Origin: Actinomycetota bacterium | GTDB taxonomy: Bacteria; Actinomycetota; Geothermincolia; Geothermincolales; RBG-13-55-18 | NCBI GenBank assembly: GCA_028697145.1 | Contig: JAQVFR010000037.1 | Location: 1-33,176 of the forward strand | Reading direction: 5' to 3' | DNA: 33,176 bases | Shown here: positions 1-8,724 of the stretch, piece by piece | Layout: each line of letters starts with the position of its first letter | Position numbering within the stretch: position 1 is the first letter of the stretch | Notes under the pieces: generated by a model | Told to the model about the DNA's origin: nothing | Databases searched by the model: none | Seen by the model: the letters and a program-made list of their open reading frames with translations, nothing else | Program-made: the position numbers and the translations under genes

Positions 1-1
1 C

Positions 2-82
2 TGCGCTTTCAAGACCGTCGATAACAACTGGTACGAGCGCGTGCTGCGGGAATTCTTCGCCGCCTGGGCCGACCGGCCATAG
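2..82 (+). CDS. C-terminal end of an unidentified protein (partial)
   Basis: The frame is open from the window edge to a TAG at 80-82 and encodes 26 residues ending in EFFAAWADRP. The aromatic and charged composition looks like a real C-terminus, but it is too short to identify. The start lies outside the window. It ends about 20 bases before the left inverted repeat of the MITE-like element, so the element may have inserted just downstream of this gene. Confidence 0.4.
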   Translation, partial: CAFKTVDNNWYERVLREFFAAWADRP

Positions 83-102
83 GGGAACCCGCCGTGATGG
101 CA

Positions 103-266
103 TGGGGTCAGCCCTTAACATTCATCAAAACGTTAGCAATGCTAATCAAGCGGAGGTTATCTCCGCCGGGATTTATCAGCCAATGTATCACCTTCGTGTA
201 AGCGGAGCTCGCCGAGAGAATAGTTAGCAACGCTAATGAAATGATGAATGTTAAGGGCTGACCCCA
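103..266. mobile_element. MITE-like element with perfect 25-bp terminal inverted repeats
   Basis: Bases 103-127 (beginning tggggtcagcccttaacatt) are the exact reverse complement of 242-266. The repeats bound a 164-bp A+T-rich segment in otherwise G+C-rich DNA. Inside are near-palindromes of the type ttagcaatgctaa (about 133-145) and ttagcaacgctaa (about 225-237), and a small hairpin with arms 150-155 and 161-166. There is no credible coding frame. No target-site duplication is obvious at the edges. The structure fits a non-autonomous miniature transposable element or a REP-type element mobilised in trans. It sits between the end of the partial gene and the 3' end of the FAD oxidoreductase. 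Confidence 0.65.
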
Positions 267-277
267 GGGTTGGGACG

Positions 278-1354
278 TTAGTGGCAGCTGAGGGGGCTGA
301 ACCCCGGTATGGCCGAGCTCTTCCTCCACCTGCGCAGCGCCTCGATGAGGAGCATGACGGTGCGTTCCGGGCCCAGTATGCGCGCCAGGTCCTCGAGAAT
401 GTCCACGCGGGAGCGCAGCTCGGCCCACAGGCCGCGCTTGAACTCGTAGGCCCTAGCGAAGTTGCGGTTGAAGCGCTCGAACTCCTCGAGGGCTTTCTCG
501 CGGTCGGTCACGGCGATGGCGGCCACCTTCCCCGATATCAGTGCGCCCGAGATCCCGAAACCCATGAATGGATCGATGGAGCCGCTCATCGTCCCGCACA
601 TGATGAGCCCGTCGCGGAAGAGCTGCGGCGCGTCCGGCGACGCGGCGGGCGCGGCGCCGTGGACGTATTCCCAGTCGTCCTCCTCCATGCCCCTCACCCT
701 GTGCATAAAGGAGCGGTACCTCTCGAGCCCCTCGCGCGGTATCTCCTGGCCGTACGCGAAGAGCAGGTTGTAGTAGATGCCGTTGGCGAAGGAGATGTAG
801 CCGTACTCGTTTATGCACTCGTCCAGCCAGATCCACGCGTACGGGTCCGACTCCGCCTCCCCCGAGGCCATCCACGCGTACCATTCGACGCAGGGTAAGT
901 TGAGGTAATCGTAGGCCGGCTTGTTGAGCCCGCAGGCGATGATGGTCCCGGGCTCGAGCTTCGCCACGTCCTCCGCGCGCAACTGCGAGTCGAACTCGAA
1001 CTTGACCCCGGCCTCCAGGCACTTGTTATAAAGCAGGGTGTCCAGGCTCTGCGGCCGCGAGCTGCGCTCGACGTGATAGGACATGGCGACCGGGGCCGGG
1101 ACCTCGTAATCGTGAAAGTAGAGGGCCAGGGAACTGACCGGGACGAACACGTCCGTGAGGTCGATGCCCACGTAATCCGAAGTCTTCGCCACGTCCAGCG
1201 GCGTGGTGTGCAGGGAGGGATTGAACGCGCTCGAGCCCCCGTAGGAGGGCTCCTGGTCGCGCACCAGCACCTCGTGCCCCTCCACCGCCAGGTTATAAGC
1301 CGCCACCATGCCGGACATCCCGGCGCCATAGACCAATACTTCCCTGGGCGCCAA
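278..1354 (-). CDS. NAD(P)/FAD-dependent oxidoreductase, geranylgeranyl-reductase-like
   Basis: This is a predicted flavoprotein of about 358 residues. The N-terminus has the dinucleotide-binding motif GAGMSG (residues 10-15) inside a beta-alpha-beta fold, followed by an acidic residue in VRDQE. Near the C-terminus GLIMCGTMSGSIDPFMGFGI resembles the second FAD-contacting motif (GD...DP..G.GI) of the geranylgeranyl reductase/halogenase class. The substrate cannot be named. A GTG nine bases upstream could also serve as start, but it abuts the Shine-Dalgarno (ggaggtg). The TTG chosen here lies 8 bases from that ribosome site and removes only three residues. The gene is monocistronic on the minus strand, and its stop lies 12 bases from the MITE-like element. 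The alternative is another FAD-dependent monooxygenase or dehydrogenase. Confidence 0.75.
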   Translation of the reverse strand: MAPREVLVYGAGMSGMVAAYNLAVEGHEVLVRDQEPSYGGSSAFNPSLHTTPLDVAKTSDYVGIDLTDVFVPVSSLALYFHDYEVPAPVAMSYHVERSSRPQSLDTLLYNKCLEAGVKFEFDSQLRAEDVAKLEPGTIIACGLNKPAYDYLNLPCVEWYAWMASGEAESDPYAWIWLDECINEYGYISFANGIYYNLLFAYGQEIPREGLERYRSFMHRVRGMEEDDWEYVHGAAPAASPDAPQLFRDGLIMCGTMSGSIDPFMGFGISGALISGKVAAIAVTDREKALEEFERFNRNFARAYEFKRGLWAELRSRVDILEDLARILGPERTVMLLIEALRRWRKSSAIPGFSPLSCH

Positions 1355-1475
1355 TACCCTCACCTCCCGTTATTATTCTCCGCGACCGCCGGGGCGCTGT
1401 GCCGGAACTCCGCCCCGTGTGATCCTTTTGCCCCACCATAATAGTAGATTGCTGACCTGCCGCGCCAGCGATAAC

Positions 1476-1492
1476 AACCGACACTATCGGTT
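1476..1492. promoter_or_regulatory. Short inverted repeat upstream of the FAD oxidoreductase
   Basis: The arms aaccga (1476-1481) and tcggtt (1487-1492) are perfectly complementary around a 5-base spacer. The repeat lies about 120 bases upstream of the minus-strand oxidoreductase start. It could be an operator, but no convincing -35/-10 pair is placed over it and chance occurrence is possible. Confidence 0.25.
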
Positions 1493-1517
1493 CAAGGGGT
1501 CGCATACACGGGCATAA

Positions 1518-1688
1518 GCCTCCATAATTGGAGGCAGACAAAACCGCGAGGATCGGCTCTTCGGCAGGTTCAACTTCTTCATGAGGCACGTGTCATCCCC
1601 GGGCTTCTTCCGTAACTGGAGGATGCTGGACATGACCGGCCTCGCCCGGCCCATCGTGAAGGCGCCGGAGAAGCTCGGCCTGGTCTGA
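1518..1688 (+). pseudogene. Gene remnant: C-terminal fragment of an unidentified protein
   Basis: An open frame of about 56 codons ends in TGA at 1686-1688. Its protein-like tail (FFMRHVSSPGFFRNWRML, then LARPIVKAPEKLGLV) has the aromatic/basic/proline pattern of an enzyme C-terminus. The frame has no start or ribosome site, and a TAA lies directly upstream at 1515-1517. It sits in a 380-base gap with no other gene. I read it as the surviving 3' end of a deleted gene, perhaps another flavoprotein, but the family is not recognisable. Confidence 0.35.
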
Positions 1689-1734
1689 ACGGTAAGCGCC
1701 TCCGCGCCGCGGTCACAACCGCGACCCCGCGCCC

Positions 1735-3219
<1,485 letters not shown>

Positions 3220-3252
3220 GATGCTGATGGTTCGCTCTCTAAGCCGGCTTTT

Positions 3253-3546
3253 TCATCTCTTCCGGATGGAGAACTTCTCGTCTCCGGAAAGCGTTTTCTT
3301 GAAGATGAGCTTCAGGATGAGGAGCAGCACCACCGCTCCGCCGAGGGCGATGAGCAGGCTCCAGATACTGAAGTCGAAGGCCTTGTCGGCATCCGTCACG
3401 TAGCCGAACACGAGCCCGCCGATGAAGGCGCCGGCGATGCCTATCAGGATGTTGTAAAAGATCCCGAACTTCTTGTTCGTCCCGGTTATAATCGAGGCCA
3501 ACCACCCGGCGATCCCTCCGATGATTATCCACCCTATGACTCCCAT
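3253..3546 (-). CDS. GlsB/YeaQ/YmgE family stress-response membrane protein
   Basis: A 97-residue hydrophobic protein with three transmembrane segments (about residues 2-20, 28-48 and 60-85). It has glycine-rich signatures of the transglycosylase-associated family (GWIIIGGIAGWLAS, LIGIAGAFIGGLVFGY). The C-terminus carries a basic cytosolic tail (KKTLSGDEKFSIRKR) that extends past the usual length of about 82-90 residues. Family members are small inner-membrane proteins linked to general or envelope stress; their biochemical role is unknown. The ribosome site gaggggg lies upstream of the ATG. It is the first gene of a likely two-gene unit with the HerA-like ATPase. Confidence 0.88.
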   Translation of the reverse strand: MGVIGWIIIGGIAGWLASIITGTNKKFGIFYNILIGIAGAFIGGLVFGYVTDADKAFDFSIWSLLIALGGAVVLLLILKLIFKKTLSGDEKFSIRKR

Positions 3547-3683
3547 CTCTTACCCCCTCGAGGTTGTGGCGGATCGCTGATCGACCCCCCGGTGAAGCAT
3601 TTCCCATACCCGTGTGTAGCCTGGCAATAATAGCCTGTTGTGGGCTTTTATACCAGCATTGCAACCGCCTTCCCCGCCGCCTG

Positions 3684-3704
3684 TCCGCGGGGGAAACCCG
3701 CGGA
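3684..3704. terminator. Strong perfect hairpin, possible transcription end
   Basis: The arms tccgcggg (3684-3691) and cccgcgga (3697-3704) pair perfectly over a GGAAA loop. The hairpin lies in the 217-base gap between two minus-strand genes, about 60 bases past the stop of the small Cys-rich gene. No T-tract follows on either strand, so it would be an imperfect intrinsic terminator or an mRNA-stabilising hairpin. Confidence 0.4.
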
Positions 3705-3763
3705 TGCGTATGCACGTCATCACGCGGCGCACGGCCGTGTCCGCCTGCAGCCGTCAAGTGTCC

Positions 3764-4042
3764 TCACAGGCACATTATCTCGTCTATCGTGAGGTCCTTA
3801 ACCGTCACAGGGTCGATTCCCTTGATACGCGCGGCAAGCTCTTTGGCGGATATCTGGTCAAGCACCTTGATGATCCTGTAGCCGCGCTTGTCCAGCCAGA
3901 TAAAGAACTCCCAGGCCGTGCAGTCCTTACAGTGCTCCCTCTTCTTCTCCAGGTAGGCATCGCCTTCCAGCGATTCCAGGTCCTTGTGCCTGGGGCACTG
4001 GATATCGACGCAAAAGGTACCGGACTTGTATTTCTCCGTCAT
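3764..4042 (-). CDS. Small Cys-rich hypothetical protein
   Basis: A 92-residue soluble protein beginning MTEKYKSG. This start is chosen because an excellent ribosome site (aggagagg) precedes it, although the frame extends 19 codons further upstream. Four cysteines, C11, C16, C38 and C41, form a Cx4C...Cx2C arrangement (FCVDIQCPRH and HCKDC) that could bind zinc or an Fe-S cluster. The middle is strongly charged (SLEGDAYLEKKREH) and the C-terminus is VKDLTIDEIMCL. I do not recognise the family. It is transcribed alone between the AGPS-like gene and the GlsB gene. Confidence 0.65.
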   Translation of the reverse strand: MTEKYKSGTFCVDIQCPRHKDLESLEGDAYLEKKREHCKDCTAWEFFIWLDKRGYRIIKVLDQISAKELAARIKGIDPVTVKDLTIDEIMCL

Positions 4043-4171
4043 CTCTCCTCTCCTTTGCGGGTAATGGAATCTTCCCCGATGTCCTTTCACAACCATCATT
4101 GTTCCCCTGCAGCGCCAATTATCTCATTGCCCGTGTCGGGAGCAGGAGCGGCGGAACCCGCCGGACGCGGC

Positions 4172-5872
4172 CTATCTCCGCGGCGGGATCTCGTCCAGGC
4201 CCAGCTGGCCTCCCGGGTTCATGATGCCATGCGGGTCGAAGTGGCGCTTGAGCGCCCGCAGGACCTCCATCTGCTCCCTGCCCAGGTGCGGCTCCATCCA
4301 GGGCGCCAGCAGGCGGCCGATGCCGTGGTGGTGGCTCGGGGTGCCGCCGTGCTCAAGCACCCGGTCGATGATGCCGTTCTGGAACTCCACGTACTCGTCC
4401 GCCCCCATGCGCGCCATGAGGATGAAGTAGAGGTTGGTACCTTGGGGGTAGAAGTGCGAGGCGTGGGTCATGCAGATAGTGCCAGGCCGGCTCTTTATGA
4501 AGGCGCGCACCCCCTGGTGCACGCGGTGCAGGTTGTCCCAGGTGACGCTGGTCTCCAGCGTGTCCAGGAAGATGCCGTAGTCGTTCAAGTCCTCGCGCAT
4601 GTACGGCTCGGTGTAGCGGGTATGCTCCCACATGCGCGCGGGGTAGCCGCTCAGGGGAAGGGCGCCGTGCTCGCGGGCGACGCGCTTTATCGTGCGCGCC
4701 ACCAGGCGGGTGTACTCCCCGTCCCCCTCCACGTTGCCCAGGCACAGGCTGCGCCGCCCCGGCTTGAAGCCCAGGCGGGCCAGGCCGGCGTCGACGAACC
4801 CCGGCACGCCGTAGAGCTTCAGGCCCCGGTCGGTCTCCTCGGGGTCGGAGATGCGATAGATGGCGGGCATGCCGGACTCGCGCTGCATGACCTCGCGGCT
4901 TGCGTCCACCGCGGCCTCCCAGGTGGGGAACATGAAGCTGAAATAGCGCCGGTTTTCGGGCATGTAGCGGTAGATCTTCATGGTCAGCTCGACCAGGATG
5001 CCGAAGGTGCCCTCCGAACCCTTGAAGATATCGTTCACCTTGGGGCCGGTGGCCGTGGCCGGGTAGTCGAGGGTCCTGATGGTCCCCACCGGGGTCACGT
5101 ATTCCTGGCTGAAAACGATGTCGCAGGCGTCGCCGTAATAGGTGGAGGCCTGGCCCGAGCCCAGGGTCACCACCCAGCCCCCCACCGTCGAGTATTCGAA
5201 GGACTGGGGGAAATGCCCGCAGGTGTAGCGGCGCTTGCAGCCGAAGCCCTCGGGGGCGTTGTTCAGTGCCTCCTCGTAGGCGGGGCCGAACATGCCCGGC
5301 TGCACGCGGGCAGTGTGGTTGAGTTCGTTTATCTCCAGGAGCTTGTTCATGTGGGTGCTCATCACCAGGGTGACCCCGCCCTTGTACGGCCGGCAGCCGA
5401 AGTTCACGGAAGAGCCCGCGCTGAAGACGGTGATGGGGATGCGCTCGGCGTCGCAGTAACGCACGATCTCGCGCACGTCCTTCTTGTCGCGCGGGTGCAC
5501 CACCACGTCCGCCACCTCCCGGATGACCCCGCGGCGCAACTCCCAGATCTCCTCCGAGGTCATGCCGGTCGCGTACCTCACGCGGCTGTAATCGTCCGTG
5601 GCCACGTTCTCCTCGCCCACGATGCGCGCCAGCGCCTCGACGTGCGCGGGCTCCATCGCAGGCGGGCGGTCCAGCACCACCGGCTCGTGGCCCTCGTTGC
5701 GCTTGACCGAGAAGTCGGCCTTGCTCATGTTGAACTCCCGCAGCATCATCTTCACCCAGGCGTCGCTGGGGTGTTTGTAGCTGTGCGGGTCCCCGTATTT
5801 GACGATGGAACGGATGGTTCCGGGCTTGGGGGGCTGCTCCGTCCAGTCCGGTCTGAAACGCTTCGGCTTCAT
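4172..5872 (-). CDS. FAD-binding oxidase, alkyldihydroxyacetonephosphate synthase-like
   Basis: A 566-residue protein of the vanillyl-alcohol-oxidase/AGPS flavoenzyme class. Ordered features are the FAD PP-loop FSAGSSVNF (150-158), STVGGWVVTLGSGQ (228-241), GSEGTFGI (285-292) and a His-rich SHHHGIGR near residue 520, as in AGPS enzymes. It ends in the expected FDPHGIMNPGGQLG motif. AGPS exchanges the acyl chain of acyl-DHAP for a fatty alcohol in ether-lipid synthesis; bacterial relatives also include lactate-, glycolate- and phenol-oxidising enzymes, so the exact substrate is uncertain. The second in-frame ATG (5872) is 8 bases from the ribosome site ggaaagg; the first ATG (5878) is too close to it. 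The deacylase lies 86 bases upstream on the same strand. Confidence 0.82.
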   Translation of the reverse strand: MKPKRFRPDWTEQPPKPGTIRSIVKYGDPHSYKHPSDAWVKMMLREFNMSKADFSVKRNEGHEPVVLDRPPAMEPAHVEALARIVGEENVATDDYSRVRYATGMTSEEIWELRRGVIREVADVVVHPRDKKDVREIVRYCDAERIPITVFSAGSSVNFGCRPYKGGVTLVMSTHMNKLLEINELNHTARVQPGMFGPAYEEALNNAPEGFGCKRRYTCGHFPQSFEYSTVGGWVVTLGSGQASTYYGDACDIVFSQEYVTPVGTIRTLDYPATATGPKVNDIFKGSEGTFGILVELTMKIYRYMPENRRYFSFMFPTWEAAVDASREVMQRESGMPAIYRISDPEETDRGLKLYGVPGFVDAGLARLGFKPGRRSLCLGNVEGDGEYTRLVARTIKRVAREHGALPLSGYPARMWEHTRYTEPYMREDLNDYGIFLDTLETSVTWDNLHRVHQGVRAFIKSRPGTICMTHASHFYPQGTNLYFILMARMGADEYVEFQNGIIDRVLEHGGTPSHHHGIGRLLAPWMEPHLGREQMEVLRALKRHFDPHGIMNPGGQLGLDEIPPRR

Positions 5873-5958
5873 GGCCATATCCTTTCCGGTCTAACCAGTA
5901 ATTCCCATGTAAATCCTTACCTGGCACCTGCCCGGCACGCCAGCCGCGGTCGGCGGGC

Positions 5959-7680
5959 CTAGGCGGTGAGGACGCGGCCGGCGGCCGCTCCCTCCCGGTA
6001 CGCGCCGTCCTCGACGGCCACTTCCCCGTTCACCAGCACGTGGACTATCCCGTCCGGGTACTGCCTGGGATCCTCGATGGTGCCCTTCTCATCGATCGTC
6101 TCCGGGTCGAAGACCACGATGTCCGCCCATGCTCCCTCTCTTATCATACCCCTGTCGCCAAGTTTGAAGCGGGAGGCGGCGAGGCCCGTGCAGCGCCAGA
6201 TCGCCTCCTCCAGGGAGTACATGTGGAGTTCCCGCACGTAGTGGCCGAAAACGCGGGGGAAGCAGCCGTAGCCCGAAGGCGGCGGATTTCCAGCCATGGG
6301 CCAGACGGTGTCCGCGCCGACCGACATCCCGGGGTGGCCCTGGACGCCGGTGAGCGCCTTCTCGGTCCAGGGGCGGGCGGGAAGGCCGAAGGTGAAAGTG
6401 ACGGAGCCCTCCTCCTCGATGGTGAGATCGGCGAGGAAATCGAAGCAGTCCTTGCCGGCCTTGCGGGCCAGCTCCGTTATGGACCTGCCCTCCATGTCCC
6501 GGTTCTTCCCGCTCCCCACGGAGAGGATGCGGAACATCCGCCAGCCCAGGGACTTGACATAGTTGTCCGGCCAGGAATCCTCGTTCCATAGCGGCCACGC
6601 CGGCCGCAACCTCTCCACGTCCCGGCGGATGCGCGCCCTCGTCGCGGGATCCCTCAGCCGCTCCAGCAGTTCCTCCGTGCCCCCGAGGTTGGCCCACGGC
6701 GGGTAGAGCTGGGTGATGGTGGTGTTTCCCAGCACGTAGGGCACGAAGTCCATGCCTATGTCCACTCCCCTGCCCAGGGCCGCATCGACCTCGCGCATGG
6801 CCTTCTCGAGGATGGCGTTGGGCAGGCCGGGGAGCGGGATCACGCGGTTTACCGCCTCGAGCATTCCCACCGCGTAATACAGGAAGCCCGCGAGGGCGCC
6901 CAGGTAAGGCACGGCGAAGACATGGGAGAGCTGCAGCGGGCATGAGGCCCTCTCGGCTATCTCTATGGCCTCGGCCACCGACCTGTCGTAGGTCTCGGAG
7001 TGGCCCCGTACGTGGGTCGCGTACCTGCCCCCGTATTCGCCGCAGACGCGCGCCAGCTCGACTATCTCGTCGGTGTGCGCGTACACCCCGGGGAAATAGG
7101 TAAGCCCCGTGGAGAAGCCACGGCAACCGGCCTCCATGGACTCGCGCAGCAGGCGCTTCATCTCGTCGAGTTCCTCCGGCCTGGAGAAACGGTTCTCGCT
7201 GCCCATGGCGGCGACGCGTATCGGCCCGTGGGCGGCCAGGGGGACAAGGTTGAAGGGGGGCGACAGGGACTGGAGATGGGAATGAAACTCCGCCTGGGTC
7301 TGCCAGCGCGGCTCGAGTTCCCCGGGAAGGCCCATGCTCACCAAGAGCTGGCGCAGGATATCGCCGTGCCGCGGAAACCACGGGGCGGCCGACCAGCCGC
7401 AGTTGCCCACCACGCTGGTGGTTATACCCTGGCGCATGTAGGCCTCGCAGATGCTCGGCCGTTCGGGCTGCAACAGGTAGAGGTCGTCGTGCGAGTGTAT
7501 GTTGATGAAGCCGGGGCACACCGCCAGCCCTTTTGCATCAAGCGCGCGGCCGCCCTCGCCGCCTTCCAGGTCGCCCACCGCCTCTATGCGCCCGCCCTTT
7601 ATCCCCACGTCCGCCCGCAGCCCCTTCCCCTTGTTTCCGTCGTAGACGGTGCCGTTGCGAATAACGAGGTCGAAAACCAT
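5959..7680 (-). CDS. N-acyl-D-amino-acid deacylase family amidohydrolase, cytosolic
   Basis: A 573-residue metal-dependent amidohydrolase. The metal-binding IHSHDD motif is at residues 61-66, GNCGWS with the metal-ligand Cys94 follows, then ATHVRGH and LQLSHVFA with further His ligands. VGADTVWPMAG carries the catalytic-type Asp, and the C-terminal ADIVVFDPETI returns to the composite beta domain. Family enzymes hydrolyse N-acyl-D-amino acids to D-amino acids and a carboxylate. There is no signal peptide when started at MVFDLVIRNG. That ATG has ribosome site gggaagg; the longer frame upstream adds 25 poorly conserved residues. It may be co-transcribed with the AGPS-like gene. Dihydroorotase-like enzymes are a less likely alternative. 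Confidence 0.85.
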   Translation of the reverse strand: MVFDLVIRNGTVYDGNKGKGLRADVGIKGGRIEAVGDLEGGEGGRALDAKGLAVCPGFINIHSHDDLYLLQPERPSICEAYMRQGITTSVVGNCGWSAAPWFPRHGDILRQLLVSMGLPGELEPRWQTQAEFHSHLQSLSPPFNLVPLAAHGPIRVAAMGSENRFSRPEELDEMKRLLRESMEAGCRGFSTGLTYFPGVYAHTDEIVELARVCGEYGGRYATHVRGHSETYDRSVAEAIEIAERASCPLQLSHVFAVPYLGALAGFLYYAVGMLEAVNRVIPLPGLPNAILEKAMREVDAALGRGVDIGMDFVPYVLGNTTITQLYPPWANLGGTEELLERLRDPATRARIRRDVERLRPAWPLWNEDSWPDNYVKSLGWRMFRILSVGSGKNRDMEGRSITELARKAGKDCFDFLADLTIEEEGSVTFTFGLPARPWTEKALTGVQGHPGMSVGADTVWPMAGNPPPSGYGCFPRVFGHYVRELHMYSLEEAIWRCTGLAASRFKLGDRGMIREGAWADIVVFDPETIDEKGTIEDPRQYPDGIVHVLVNGEVAVEDGAYREGAAAGRVLTA

Positions 7681-8128
7681 GTTGCAACACCTTCCCTTTG
7701 ATCGCTTGCCTTCCCGAGCGGCGCCAATCCCGCCACTAATCCATGGTCGCTCCACCTCAGTATACAGCCGTTGCCTCCTTTCATCTTTCCTCCCCCGGGT
7801 CGAGACGGCGCCCCATCGCAGTGGCCCCGCGGGCCTCCGGGACCCCGCGCGAGGACCGCGTCAGATCGCCCGCCGCGGGCCATCCGCCGTATCGTACCCC
7901 GATCAAGCTGGTGAAAAGCCGCAGACTGACGATGATCAATGCTGTGCTTACCCCAGATAAGCTAACTTAATATGTGACTCGGCCGGCGTGTTCCGTCTGC
8001 GCATTTCGCAGGCGACGGGGAGAAGGATATCCCCGCGACGTGCGTATTCAGGGATGGCGGGGCCAAGAGCGCATGCAAAAAGAGGGAATGCGAGCGGAAG
8101 TAGTAATCGCAGGACGAAAGGGTGGGGC
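7681..8128. other. Divergent intergenic region without a recognised gene
   Basis: This 448-base gap separates the minus-strand deacylase from the plus-strand small protein and must hold promoters for both. Frames within it are short, G+C-driven and lack ribosome sites. A small hairpin, ctgcg/cgcag, lies near 8000. An A+T-rich patch with taatat near 7968 could contribute to a plus-strand promoter, but no convincing -35 partner was found. Confidence 0.4.
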
Positions 8129-8578
8129 ATGAACAGGATATTCCGCGATCAGGTGGACAAGTTGGCACGGTTCTACTCCGGCAGCCGTTTCTGGCGGGGA
8201 TTGCCCGAGAGCGAACCGGAAAGCCAGGCTTCTCTCACGTCCTGGTACCTGAGCATGAGCACGCCCAGGTTTCGCCTTACCTACAAGGCCTGCATCGTAT
8301 TGCTTCATCTCATGTCCCTGGCCCGCAGGGGCAGTACCTTCAACCGCCTGGACGGTCCCGGGAAAGCCGAGCTCATGGACGGGATGCTCGCAAGTAAAAA
8401 CCCCCTGGTCCGGGGTGTCCCCGTGATCCTCAGCCTGCCTTTTCTCGTCTCCCACCAGCAGGAGGGCGAAAGGCTTATCGAGGGGCTCACGGCGGCGGCT
8501 CCGGGGGAGCGGGACGCGGATCCCACCGAAGAAGAGAGGGATGCCGGCATCCCGTACCGGAAATCCCGCGGGCGTTGA
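8129..8578 (+). CDS. Small soluble hypothetical protein
   Basis: A 149-residue protein starting MNRIFRDQ. This ATG is chosen because aaagggtgggg precedes it; the longer upstream frame is Arg/Gly-rich and looks non-coding. It has an Arg/Trp-rich N-terminus (FYSGSRFWRGLP), a segment LSMSTPRFRLTYKACIVLLH, and later NPLVRGVPVILSLPFLVSH, which could be a short membrane-associated helix. The C-terminus is acidic, then basic. The layout recalls small partner proteins found beside oxidoreductases, but I do not recognise the family. It is transcribed away from the cytosolic deacylase and towards the exported one. Confidence 0.6.
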   Translation: MNRIFRDQVDKLARFYSGSRFWRGLPESEPESQASLTSWYLSMSTPRFRLTYKACIVLLHLMSLARRGSTFNRLDGPGKAELMDGMLASKNPLVRGVPVILSLPFLVSHQQEGERLIEGLTAAAPGERDADPTEEERDAGIPYRKSRGR

Positions 8579-8724
8579 CCCCGAACGGGCCGGATGGCCG
8601 GAATATGCCGCCCGTTCGTACCCGGGCCCGGCTCCGTTCACCGGGCCGCTTTGCCGCCGGCGGCACATTCCAGCCATCAAGATCACGAGTTCAGGCGAAA
8701 GCCCGGTCTCTCATGCGCGGGGCC

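Noticed and set aside
3638-5962. A 774-codon plus-strand frame opposite the AGPS-like gene
   Set aside because: It is the antisense shadow of a strongly supported enzyme in G+C-rich DNA; its translation is His/Val/Ala/Arg-rich with no domain and no ribosome site.
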